Source: Siphonodentalium dalli (Eukaryota; Mollusca; Scaphopoda; Gadilida; Siphonodentaliidae). From it: a stretch of 64,000 nucleotides of DNA. Positions 23,681-34,660 of this stretch are shown here, in pieces. Position numbers and translations under genes: made by a program. Location of the stretch: assembly GCA_032622095.1 (NCBI GenBank), contig CP136061.1, positions 16,306,440 through 16,370,439 of the forward strand. Reading direction: 5' to 3'. How positions within the stretch are numbered: the first letter of the stretch is position 1; the number at the start of each line of letters is the position of its first letter. The notes under the pieces are model-generated. The model worked only from the letters and a program-made list of their open reading frames with translations, did not search any database and was not told the origin of the DNA.

Positions 23681-23827
23681 TTCACCGATTCATTTGGCAA
23701 TAGAGTTACTTCGTGACGTCACGGAGTCCCGATAAAAAAGTCAAATTGGACTCGATTGAATATGAATTTTTTTTATCGGGACTCCTTGACGTCACGAAGT
23801 ATCTCTATTCCCAAATGAATCGGTGAA
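23681..23827. repeat. 147-bp hairpin with TGACGTCA in both arms
   Basis: Left arm 23681-23740 and right arm about 23769-23827 pair over about 58 bp with few mismatches. Each arm contains GTGACGTCAC or TGACGTCACG, a full palindromic CRE-type site. MITE-like; target duplication unclear. Confidence 0.75.
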
Positions 23828-24060
23828 ATTGTGATGCGCGCGCAATATACTCTGGTGGATTTAGCAGAAGTTTCACTTCCGCATTGAGTTTTTTATTTCA
23901 CTTCCGAGTTTATACTCTTCCAAGTAATGCCTTCTCATGATCAAATACAGGCTTTTATACAGGATCCAGTGCCGACAAAAACCCAAAATGACCATGCACA
24001 AAAGTTTTATTCCCAAAATTTGGATAAACATAAAGATGGATAATACAAATGTCATTATAC

Positions 24061-24207
24061 AATGCTGTGTACAGTATGTGTTTTTGTTGTACTCGACCAG
24101 TTTGTGGTTAAAAGTCATATGGGATTCGACTCTGCTTGTCTCGTCCAATATGACTTTTCACCACAACCCGGACTCGGACAAGAAAAACACATACTGTACA
24201 CAACATT
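24061..24207. repeat. 147-bp imperfect hairpin
   Basis: Arms 24061-24120 and 24148-24207 pair over 60 bp with about ten mismatches (GTGTACAGTATGTGTTTTT and its inverse). The loop is 27 nt. Confidence 0.75.
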
Positions 24208-24403
24208 GTTTAACAAGAAAACCATAGTCAGAAATGGTAACGCCACCAATATCATATTATTAGCCATAAATATAAATTATAATACAATTATTCTATAAAC
24301 TAGCTTTCAAATTTGATGCGGGAAATTTGCATACTTCCATATTTCAAGTTTTCCTGTTTCTCGTGTCATACGTTACTTTCTTCAAACTGTCTTCTGTATT
24401 ACA

Positions 24404-24960
24404 CAAGCTGATGGGCCCGACTTCGCCCGGGCTGTTTCCCATCTGATTTCCGGTGAAAGGCGCGATTTGACCCTCAATTGACTATTTCGAAAGTCAAGGT
24501 CAGGCCAGGGTCATGATTTGACCAGTCCAAAACACCCCCACCCGGAGAAAAGTACCCCTAGGTATCAAATTTCGTCGAAATCCGTCCGTTTTACCCCACT
24601 TGTCCTTTAATGAACAATTTTGAAGGTCAAGGTAAGGTCGGAGTCATGATTTACCCGTCCAAAATACTCTCCCGACAAAAGTACCCATAGGTATCAAATT
24701 TCGTCGAAATCCATCCGTTTTGTCCGATTTGACCTTTGATTGACCACATTGAAGGTCAAGGTCAGGCCGATGTCACGATTTCACCCGTTCAAAACTTTCC
24801 CCGGACAAAAGTATCCCTAGGTATCAAATTTCGCCGAAATTGACCTTGCATTGACAGTTTTAAAGGTCAAGGTCAAGTCGGGGTCACGATTTGACCCGTC
24901 CAAAACACTTCCCGGACATAAATACCCATAAACTTGTATCAAATTACGTTGAAATCTATG
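24404..24960 (-). mobile_element. Degenerate Helitron-like copy C with amplified internal unit
   Basis: In reverse orientation this carries the family's GC hairpin (CCCGACTTCGCCCGGGC, about 24416-24432) next to a mutated terminus, CTTG in place of CTAG. The interior has four tandem units of about 120-125 bp (GTATCAAATTTCGTCGAAAT, then a TTGAAGGTCAAGGTCAGG phrase). One such unit is present in copy B. The 5' end could not be located. Confidence 0.6.
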
Positions 24961-25414
24961 AAAATCCGAGGAGGACATGTTGGTTGCTAATTGCTAGATA
25001 TACGACGCTGTATTTTAAAGGTGTTTCAAACTAGCAGATATAAGTATTCTGCGTTTCATATGGTGATGAATTATAGTATTTTATTCAAATTTTATGGCAT
25101 AAATTGTTATTAAAACCGTATATACTATAAAAAATGAATGACTCGAAAATTAAGTGGGCCTTTAAACAAAGTCACAATTGCAGTTAGGCTCATCTCATAC
25201 TCGTCCATTCAGCGATATTCTGCTGCGCAGTTTGTTATAGCCTCCAGTATTCATTGAGCGTTATATCCCCAACTGTTATAATTCGCCTTTAGCAGGCGTA
25301 CTCTTGCCTCAGATTATTGAGATATTAGGTCACACGTAATCACATTAAATCGCATGGAAACATAGCAATTGTGTGGGCTGCTTGGCGTGAATATGTAATG
25401 GGAAATAAGGTCAT
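24961..25414. other. Unassigned intron 2 sequence
   Basis: Contains the dispersed phrase CGAAAATTAAGTGGGCCTTT at 25144-25163, shared with 7666. Nothing else was recognised. Confidence 0.4.
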
Positions 25415-26190
25415 ACGTAATGACATTAAACTCAAGAAAACCCGCGAAAACAAAACAAAATCACATTTAATGTTTTAAGTTATTTCCTTCATAAAAAGAA
25501 TCATCGTGATAATGAACCCTCTCAATACTTTAGAATATAGAAGTAACCTTAAAATAAAAAAAATCTTCGGAACACAGAACCTTCGGAATAACGAACCTTC
25601 GGATTGGTGAACCTTCGGAATAGCGAACATTCAGAGAAATTTCGGAATAGTGGACCTTCGGGATAGTGAACCTTCGGAATAGAGACATGCCCCCCAATAT
25701 TCATATTATATGCCGAGAGTTCAAAGCTATGGACCCATAAAATTCTAAACTTGGCCCTTAAAATATTGAACTCCAAATTGGAGCCCACACAGAACATCAC
25801 TTAAGTCAACCGTACCTGTGTCATGTCCCAATGCGGGAGGGTCCATATATACCACAACATTCATATTGTATGCCAATAATTCAACGGTATCGGCCCACGT
25901 AATGACATTAAATCTCAAGAAAACCCGCGAAAACAAAACAAAATCACATTTAATGTTCTAAGTTAAGTTATTTCCTCCTGTATCTGTATCGGTGTGCGCG
26001 CAGGATCAGTTCGGATGTGAGCGCACACTCCATCAAAAGAATCTTTGTGAAAATGAACCCTCTCAAATTAGTCTCAATACTTTAGAATATAGAATTAACC
26101 TAAAAATAACAAAAACCTTCGGAATAGAGAACCTTCGGAATAGCGGACCTTCGGGATAGCAAATCTTCATAATAGAAACATGTCCCCACA
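25415..26190 (+). repeat. ~482-bp direct duplication containing a 17-bp minisatellite
   Basis: ACGTAATGACATTAAA followed by CTCAAGAAAACCCGCG starts at 25415 and again at 25897. Each copy leads into GAACCTTCGGAATAG-type repeats of about 17 bp (25565-25686, and 26118-26170). The second copy has a 57-bp insertion rich in GTGTGCGCGCAGG. Confidence 0.75.
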
Positions 26191-26778
26191 ATTACACCGG
26201 TGACGTAAACACATGTGCTAATCTTTGTCGTGCTATCGTAATTATCGGTACGATTTATACTCTAGTACGAAACAAGAATACATTTCTCCATACGACCATG
26301 AGTCTATACAAATCTGTACACCAGTGTCCACCCACTTCGTGGCGGTAATAACGTTATAATGTCAACTAAATAACCAGTGCTATTTTGTTGTATAGGTTAC
26401 TAAAGGTCACGATAAATGAAAACGTATGCTACTTTGTTAAGAAACGGGAACTTCAGAAAAAAATATCATTTATCCAAATCCGCTTCTGACCATTTGTATT
26501 TTGCAACTAACAAGTAAGTGACCATGTAATTTTGGGAAAAGAAATTTAGAGAATCACCAAAAAAATCACCAATCCAGTGATCAATAGGAACTCTTTTATC
26601 GCAAACACGTCAAACGCGATACGGTGTATTTGATCTTAACCGGGTATGTTATGCATGTCGCCTTGACAGAATTCATGTGTGAATGACGTGAGTGTATCAA
26701 ATAAATATTCTACACATCCACTCTGGCTTGGTCTTTATCTTTTTGCTCAATGATTTATTTTTTTGCTCGATATCTTTG
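26191..26778. other. Unassigned intron 2 sequence
   Basis: No gene, RNA or repeat could be supported. Confidence 0.4.
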
Positions 26779-27688
26779 TATATTTACATACTAAGTGTGA
26801 TCATCACTAAATCCAGCATTCTGATTGGTCGGCGCCCACGTGGCTAGTTGCAATTATTTCTCTTTGAATGCGCAACAGCTCATAACTGCAAGCTCATAAC
26901 AACATCGATACGTCATTTGGGTTTGGAAAGACGAACTCGTAATGTTTTGGACGCATTTGGATTCGCGCAGGATTGACTTAATAAATCATCGGGTTTCAAT
27001 TGTTCCTGCCAAGGGTGCTATGGGATATTTGGGGCTGGTTTTGTCACGATACACTTTTCGATTTAAATACATTTACAAAAGTGGCCTTTTCGCAAAATGT
27101 ATATAAATATAAGGATTAACTGTCATGTGGACTGTTTTTATGGAGATGTAACGGGTTTTACCACTTACCTCACGGTTACATCTCCATAAAAACAGTCCAC
27201 ATGACAGTTAATCCTTATATATTTACATACTAAGTGTGATCATCACTAAATCCAGCATTCCGATTGGTCGGCGCCCACGTGGCTAGTTGCAATTATTTCT
27301 CGGTGAATGCCCAACAGCTAATAACGGCAGCCTCATAACAACATCGACACCTCATTGGGTTTGGAAAGACGAACGCGTAATGTTTGGGCGCATTTGGACT
27401 CGCGCAGGATTGACTTAATAAATAATCTGGTTTCAATATAAAGAGAAATTGTTCCTGTTAACTTTTGCCAAGGGTGCTATGGGATATTTTGGGCTGGTTT
27501 TGTCACGATACACTTTTCGATTTAAATACATTTACAAAAGCGGCTTTTTCGCTAAATGTATATAAATATAAGGATTAACTGTCATGTGGACTTGTATGTA
27601 AAACCCTTCGGGTTTTACACAAGTTATGACCACTTACCTCACGGTTACATCTCCATAAAACAGTCCACATGACAGTTAATCCTTATAT
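26779..27688 (+). repeat. Tandem duplication of a ~440-470-bp hairpin-ended unit
   Basis: TATTTACATACTAAGTGTGA starts each copy, at about 26781 and 27220. Copy 1 ends in a perfect 46-bp hairpin (27107-27152 with 27175-27220, 22-nt loop). In copy 2 the outer 27 bp of that hairpin persist (27566-27592 with 27662-27688), but the inner left arm is replaced by a new hairpin (GTAAAACCC-TTC-GGGTTTTAC, 27597-27617). Confidence 0.85.
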
Positions 27689-27729
27689 AACGACATTATT
27701 ATAACTATTGATTTCCCCTCACACATAAA

Positions 27730-28150
27730 TGTATTCAATCCGATCAGACGGTCCCCATATCACTAAGTTCAACAACAACAACAACAACATTTCTTCAAAA
27801 TGCGCTTTAGTTCTCAGAATCGATTACTTACAACAAAACAATTTCCCAAAACGTGTTATTTATCAACATGTTGTTCAACAAAATATGACCGTGTTGTCAC
27901 TTGAATATCACGGAATTTGGCGTATTACCACTTGATATTAGAGTTATCCATCTTCATTCGCAACTTTGTCCGACGACTTTTATGCTGGGCCAAAATAAGT
28001 AGACATCTCGGGAAATAAAAAAAATAAAAAAATCGACATCTGATCACTCCGAGCTTTGATGGGCAGGTTCCTCGACTCGAATCAAATATTTTTGACCCCC
28101 CCCCCCCCCCACCCCCCGGAAGCCAAAGAAATAGTAATTCGGATTATGCA
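27730..28150. repeat. Third, degenerate copy of the TTAA MITE family
   Basis: The left end ATTCAATCCGATCAGACGGT and the right half CCTCGACTCGAATCAAATAT match the element at 22396-22871. Termini are mutated, a TTAA remains at the right, and a long poly-C tract lies at 28088-28103. Confidence 0.65.
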
Positions 28151-28719
28151 TATTTAATGGTTTCATGACACACACACTTTGAAGTTCTGAGTGGATGTGC
28201 CTTCAATTCGTATATTACTATTACATAACTTATACTAGTATATATAACTATATGCCTGTTAAATGTGCTTTTTGCCATGTATTAGTATTTAAATTTGTAT
28301 ATCTCACATACCATATTTATTAATTTATTGAGATTAAAGTATTGAATTGGATGAATGCATGGGTGTATTAACGAGGCGGCCCAGCTATAATTAATGCATT
28401 TAATTAAGATTATAGCAGCGTAGACAGGAATATTTACAATTGTACCCATGAATGTGGATATGCATGTGGGACAGGGGGCATTTCTCCCTTTTAACCAGAC
28501 CAAATTTCCAACTTTGGCTGGAAAACCCTAACACATAGTCTTCTTATCTAATATTGGTGTGGAATTTCCAACTGATGATGTGTCAGCAATCCATGAACTT
28601 TCTGGCTGTTGAACAAAAATGAACAAAGTTATGGGATGACCCCCCCCCCCCCACACACACACACCACCACCACCCCTGGTCGCATGTGGCACTGATTGTT
28701 CCTTTTATTTCTTCGTCAG
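28151..28719 (+). other. Intron 2, 3' part before exon 3
   Basis: Contains a poly-C/(CA)n/(CCA)n stretch at 28640-28675 and the pyrimidine-rich acceptor TTCCTTTTATTTCTTCGTCAG. No other feature was seen. Confidence 0.5.
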
Positions 28720-28893
28720 GAGTATGGTATAAAACGGATAAGATTGATTATGTTATCCAGTGTTGTGGAACTCTGAAAACTTGGTCCTTCTTTGCGACAA
28801 ACTTCAACCATCCGGTTCAACTTCAAATATATCGACTCAACGCTGGAACTGGGAATTATGACGTCGTCGGCAGCAAAACGTATACGCCATCTG
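28720..28893 (+). CDS. Exon 3: Cys-Cys-Gly module of the putative secreted protein
   Basis: A strong acceptor (pyrimidine tract then CAG at 28717-28719) and a strong donor (CTG followed by GTGAGT at 28894) bound a 174-bp exon, phase 1 at both ends. It encodes 58 residues: GVWYKTDKIDYVIQCCGT..., then WSFFA, QLQIYRLNAG and NYDVVGSKTYTPSG. The spacing of CCGT, W.F.A, Q..R and NY..VG looks like the start of a beta-rich extracellular module. From memory, similar QCCGT..W.F...Q.WR.....Y.LVGS patterns occur in large secreted proteins of marine invertebrates, but I cannot name the family. The module should continue in later exons, none of which is visible before the window ends inside the satellite. 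Best-supported host exon here. Confidence 0.7.
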
Positions 28894-29122
28894 GTGAGTA
28901 TATGCGGTATTTGATATTCTTTAATGCCTACTTCATGGGGAGTACAGGTACAGACTACTTACATGTGGCATGCATTATTTAAAAATAATGTTTACACTAT
29001 AAGGAGCGAAAACAGAATATCACAAACATATGGACTAATTAAATGTGATAAACGGATACATATAAGCAAAAAATAATAGTAACAAAAAAACAAAACACAA
29101 TAAAATCAGAAGAAAAAAGTTT

Positions 29123-29345
29123 ATGGTTTACCTATCCGACTATTATGGTTTACCTATCCGATTGGTATGGTTTACCTACCCGACTGGTATGGTTTATCTA
29201 TCCGACTGGTATGGTTTACCTACCCGACTGGTATGGTTTATCTATCCGACTGGTATGGTTTACCTACCCGACTGGTATGGTTTACCTATCCGACTGGTAT
29301 GGTTTACCTATCCGACTGGTATGGTTTACCTATCCGACTGGTATA
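29123..29345 (+). repeat. 22-bp minisatellite, ~10 copies
   Basis: Unit TATGGTTTACCTATCCGACTGG, with TATC/TACC variation. The frames reading '..YGLPIRLVWFTYPTGMV..' are translations of three 22-bp units (66 bp = 22 codons). It lies in the intron after exon 3. Confidence 0.95.
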
Positions 29346-29367
29346 AATAACAAAACAAACAAACACA

Positions 29368-29850
29368 AACGAAGACGGTGGTACCTATATGCTCTCTATT
29401 GTTAATAAACGAAGACGGTGGTACCTATATGCTCCCTATTGTTAATAAACGAAGACGGTGGTACCTATATGCTCTCTATTGTTAATAAACGAAGACGGTG
29501 GTACCTATATGCTCTCTATTGTTAATAAACGAAGACGGTGGTACCTATATGCTCCCTATTGTTAATAAACGAAGACGGTGGTACCTATATGCTCTCTATT
29601 GTTAATAAACGAAGACGGTGGTACCTAAATGCTCTCTATTGTTAATAAACGAAGACGGTGGTACCTATATGCTCCCTATTGTTAATAAACGAAGACGGTG
29701 GTACCTATATGCTCCCTATTGTTAATAAACGAAGACGGTGGTACCTATATGCTCTCTATTGTTAATAAACGAAGACGGTGGTACCTATATGCTCTCTATT
29801 GTTAATAAACGAAGACGGTGGTACCTATATGCTCTCTATTGTTAATAAAC
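29368..29850 (+). repeat. 40-bp minisatellite, ~12 copies
   Basis: Each unit is AACGAAGACGGTGGTACCTA followed by TATGCTCTCTATTGTTAATA. Units are almost identical; the main variant is CTCT versus CCCT. It is followed by a 22-bp unique junction (29851-29872) and then the 14-bp array. Confidence 0.95.
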
Positions 29851-29872
29851 GCTTACTGAACTTAGTATCTGA

Positions 29873-32800
29873 ACATCTACCGAGTAACAGCTACCGAGTA
29901 ACATCTACCGAGTAACAGCTACCGAGTAACATCTACCGAGTAACAGCTACCGAGTAACATCTACCGAGTAACAGCTACCGAGTACAGCTACCGAGTAACA
30001 TCTACCGAGTAACAGCTACCGAGTAACATCTACCGAGTAACATCTACCGAGTAACATCTACCGAGTAACATCTACCGAGTAACATCTACCGAGTAACAGC
30101 TACCGAGTAACATCGACCGAGTAACATCTACCGAGTAACATCGACCGAGTAACATCTACCGAGTAACATCGACCGAGTAACATCGACCGAGTAACATCTA
30201 CCGAGTAACATCTACCGAGTAACATCGACCGAGTAACATCTACCGAGTAACATCGACCAAGTAACATCTACCGAGTAACATCTACCGAGTAACATCTACC
30301 GAGTAACATCTACCGAGTAACATCTACCGAGTAACAGCTACCGAGTAACAGCTACCGAGTAACATCTACCGAGTAACATCTACCGAGTAACATCTACCGA
30401 GTAACAGCTACCGAGTAACAGCTACCGAGTAACATCTACCGAGTAACAGCTACCGAGTAACATCTACCGAGTAACATCTACCGAGTAACATCTACCGAGT
30501 AACATCTACCGAGTAACATCTACCGAGTAACATCTACCGAGTAACAGCTACCGAGTAACATCTACCGAATAACATCTACCGAGTAACATCGACCGAGTAA
30601 CATCGACCGAGTAACATCTACCGAGTAACATCGACCGAGTAACATCTACCGAGTAACATCGACCGAGTAACATCTACACGAGTAACATCTACCGAGTAAC
30701 ATCTACCGAGTAACATCTACCGAGTAACATCTACCGAGTAACAGCTACCGAGTAACATCTACCGAGTAACATCTACCGAGTAACATCTACCGAGTAACAT
30801 CTACCGAGTAACAGCTACCGAGTAACAGCTACCGAGTAACATCTACCGAGTAACATCTACCGAGTAACATCTACCGAGTAACATCTACCGAGTAACATCT
30901 ACCGAGTAACATCTACCGAGTAACAGCTACCGAGTAACATCTACCGAGTAACAGCTACCGAGTAACATCTACCGAGTAACATCTACCGAGTAACATCTAC
31001 CGAGTAACATCTACCGAGTAACATCTACCGAGTAACATCTACCGAGTAACATCTACCGAGTAACAGCTACCGAGTAACATCTACCGAGTAACATCTACCG
31101 AGTAACATCTACCGAGTAACATCTACCGAGTAACATCGACCGAGTAACATCTACCGAGTAACATCTACCGAGTAACATCGACCGAGTAACAGCTACCGAG
31201 TAACATCTACCGAGTAACATCTACCGAGTAACATCTACCGAGTAACATCTACCGAGTAACATCTACCGAGTAACAGCTACCGAGTAACATCTACCGAGTA
31301 ACATCTACCGAGTAACATCTACCGAGTAACATCTACCGAGTAACATCGACCGAGTAACATCTACCGAGTAACATCGACCGAGTAACATCGACCGAGTAAC
31401 ATCGACCGAGTAACATCGACCGAGTAACATCTACCGAGTAACATCTACCGAGTAACATCGACCGAGTAACATCGACCGAGTAACATCGACCGAGTAACAT
31501 CTACCGAGTAACATCTACCGAGTAACATCGACCGAGTAACATCTACCGAGTAACATCGACCGAGTAACATCTACCGAGTAACAGCTACCGAGTAACAGCT
31601 ACCGAGTAACAGCTACCGAGTAACATCTACCGAGTAACAGCTACCGAGTAACAGCTACCGAGTAACAGCTACCGAGTAACATCTACCGAGTAACAGCTAC
31701 CGAGTAACAGCTACCGAGTAACATCTACCGAGTAACATCTACCGAGTAACATCTACCGAGTAACAGCTACCGAGTAACAGCTACCGAGTAACAGCTACCG
31801 AGTAACATCTACCGAGTAACATCTACCGAGTAACATCTACCGAGTAACATCTACCGAGTAACAGCTACCGAGTAACATCTACCGAGTAAAAGCTACCGAG
31901 TAACATCTACCGAGTAACATCTACCGAGTAACATCTACCGAGTAACAGGTACCGAGTAACATCTACCGAGTAACAGCTACCGAGTAACAGCTACCGAGTA
32001 ACATCTACCGAGTAACATCTACCGAGTAACATCTACCGAGTAACATCTACCGAGTAACAGCTACCGAGTAACATCTACCGAGTAACATCTACCGAGTAAC
32101 AGCTACCTAGTAACATCTACCGAGTAACATCTACCGAGTAACAGCTACCGAGTAACATCTACCGAGTAACATCTACCGAGTAACAGCTACCGAGTAACAG
32201 CTACCGAGTAACATCTACCGAGTAACAGCTACCGAGTAACAGGTACCGAGTAACATCTACCGAGTATAACATCTACCGAGTAACATCTACCGAGTAACAG
32301 GTACCGAGTAACATCTACCGAGTAACATCTACCGAGTATAACATCTACCGAGTAACATCTACCGAGTAACATCTACCGAGTAACATCTACCGAGTAACAT
32401 CTACCGAGTAACAGCTACCGAGTAACAGGTACCGAGTAACAGCTACCGAGTAACATCTACCGAGTAACATCTACCGAGTAACATCTACCGAGTAACATCT
32501 ACCGAGTAACAGGTACCGAGTAACATCTACCGAGTAACAGGTACCGAGTAACAGCTACCGAGTAACATCTACCGAGTAACAGCTACCGAGTAACAGCTAC
32601 CGAGTAACATCTACCGAGTAACATCTACCGAGTAACAGGTACCGAGTAACAGCTACCGAGTAACATCTACCGAGTAACAGCTACCGAGTAACAGGTACCG
32701 AGTAACAGCTACCGAGTAACAGGTACCGAGTAACAGCTACCGAGTAACATCTACCGAGTAACAGCTACCGAGTAACAGGTACCGAGTAACAGCTACCGAG

Positions 32801-33894
32801 TAACATCTACCGAGTAACAGCTACCGAGTAACAGCTACCGAGTAACAGCTACCGAGTAACAGCTACCGAGTAACATCTACCGAGTAACAGCTACCGAGTA
32901 ACAGCTACCGAGTAACATCTACCGAGTAACAGGTACCGAGTAACATCTACCGAGTAACAGCTACCGAGTAACAGCTACCGAGTAACAGCTACCGAGTAAC
33001 ATCTACCGAGTAACAGCTACCGAGTAACAGCTACCGAGTAACATCTACCGAGTAACAGGTACCGAGTAACATCTACCGAGTAACAGGTACCGAGTAACAT
33101 CTACCGAGTAACATCTACCGAGTAACATCTACCGAGTAACATCTACCGAGTAACATCTACCGAGTAACATCTACCGAGTAACAGCTACCGAGTAACAGGT
33201 ACCGAGTAACAGCTACCGAGTAACAGGTACCGAGTAACAGGTACCGAGTAACATCTACCGAGTAACAGGTACCGAGTAACAGGTACCGAGTAACATCTAC
33301 CGAGTAACAGGTACCGAGTAACATCTACCGAGTAACATCTACCGAGTAACATCTACCGAGTAACATCTACCGAGTAACATCTACCGAGTAACATCTACCG
33401 AGTAACATCTACCGAGTAACAGCTACCGAGTAACAGGTACCGAGTAACATCTACCGAGTAACAGGTACCGAGTAACATCTACCGAGTAACATCTACCGAG
33501 TAACATCTACCGAGTAACATCTACCGAGTAACATCTACCGAGTAACAGGTACCGAGTAACATCTACCGAGTAACATCTACCGAGTAACAGCTACCGAGTA
33601 ACATCTACCGAGTAACAGCTACCGAGTAACAGCTACCGAGTAACATCTACCGAGTAACAGCTACCGAGTAACAGGTACCGAGTAACAGCTACCGAGTAAC
33701 AGGTACCGAGTAACAGCTACCGAGTAACAGGTACCGAGTAACAGCTACCGAGTAACAGCTACCGAGTAACAGGTACCGAGTAACAGCTACCGAGTAACAG
33801 GTACCGAGTAACAGCTACCGAGTAACAGGTACCGAGTAACAGCTACCGAGTAACAGGTACCGAGTAACAGCTACCGAGTAACAGCTACCGAGTA
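29873..33894 (+). repeat. 14-bp satellite array, proximal block (4.0 kb)
   Basis: About 287 units of ACATCTACCGAGTA and variants (TCT, GCT, GGT, TCG at positions 4-6). TCG units are confined to 30111-31560. GGT units (which create GGTACC) first appear near 31946 and become common afterwards. The last ~230 bp alternate GCT and GGT units, a 28-bp dimer pattern. Occasional length changes include a TA insertion (GAGTATAACATC at about 32265 and 32337) and a 1-bp loss near 29984. No unit set is coding. Confidence 0.98.
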
Positions 33895-34660
33895 ATAATA
33901 ATAATAATGTATAGCATTTTTAAAGCGCCTTATCCCATGAGGCCCAAAGCGCTCAATGATACAACAGATGACCGAGCTCCAGCACATTTAAACACATATA
34001 CGCATGTACACACAAACAATAACTACAATGAAATAAATCAAACAATTCATATACAAATCAGGATGAAGGCTGTGTGTATTGTATAAAACAATGCAGGAAA
34101 TGTGTGCTCAGCTTTGGTCGTCGTCGTTGCCATAGTGAAGTTTAAACAGATACGTTTTGAGTTCTGTTTTGAAAGAGTCCAAAGTAGCAAAATTCCTAAG
34201 TGTAAGCGGGAGTGAATTCCAAAGGTTTGGGCCGTAGCATTCAAAAGATCGACGACCATAATTAACAAGGTCACGTTTGGGGACAGCAAGTAATATTTTA
34301 TCAGCTGACCTTAAGCCTGGTTTACCAGGTACATAGCATGAAAGAAGAGATTCGATATATACAGGGAGGGGCGAGAGACAGTCAAATTTCTTACAACATA
34401 AGACAGCAATTTTATAGTCAATGCGGGCTTGAATTGGTAGCCAGTGCAGTTCTTTGAACATTGGTGTCAGGTCAGAAAATTTAGGCTTCTTAAGAATCAC
34501 ACGAGCAGCAATGTTCATCATACGTTGAAGTTTATCAATTTCTGTCTTTGGTAAGCCAGCCAGAAGTGGGTTACAGTAGTCAATCTTGGAAAGAACAAAT
34601 GACGAAACAAGAGTTTTAGCAGCATCGGTGGTTATGAATGGCCTGATGTGAGAAATTCCG
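33895..34660 (-). mobile_element. LINE 3' fragment inserted in the 14-bp array
   Basis: A 766-bp minus-strand insertion splits the satellite. Its 3' end is an (ATT)n tail (+ strand AATAATAATAAT at 33895) preceded by a GCGCTTT...AAGGCGCTTT hairpin. That combination is typical of CR1/L2-type 3' ends. Satellite phase is lost at the join; no clear target duplication can be read because the flanks are repetitive. No second copy is present in the array, so it arrived after most local amplification. Confidence 0.85.
34108..34660 (-). pseudogene. LINE reverse transcriptase C-terminus (5'-truncated)
   Basis: About 183 codons are open from the 5' join to a TGA at 34108. They start ISHIRPFITTDAAKTLV, then SKIDYCNPLLAGLP, LHWLPIQARIDYKI, LRSADKILLAVP, YGRRSFECYGPNLWNSLP and FKTELKTYLF. 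These are the hallmark thumb/C-terminal phrases of CR1/Jockey-type LINE RT proteins. The catalytic palm, fingers and endonuclease are absent, so the fragment cannot be active. There are no stops or frameshifts, which points to a young insertion. An internal ATG at 34521 is not a true start. Confidence 0.9.

Noticed and set aside
29123-29405. Plus frames of 75-86 codons rich in YGLP and WFTYP
   Set aside because: They are translations of the 22-bp minisatellite.
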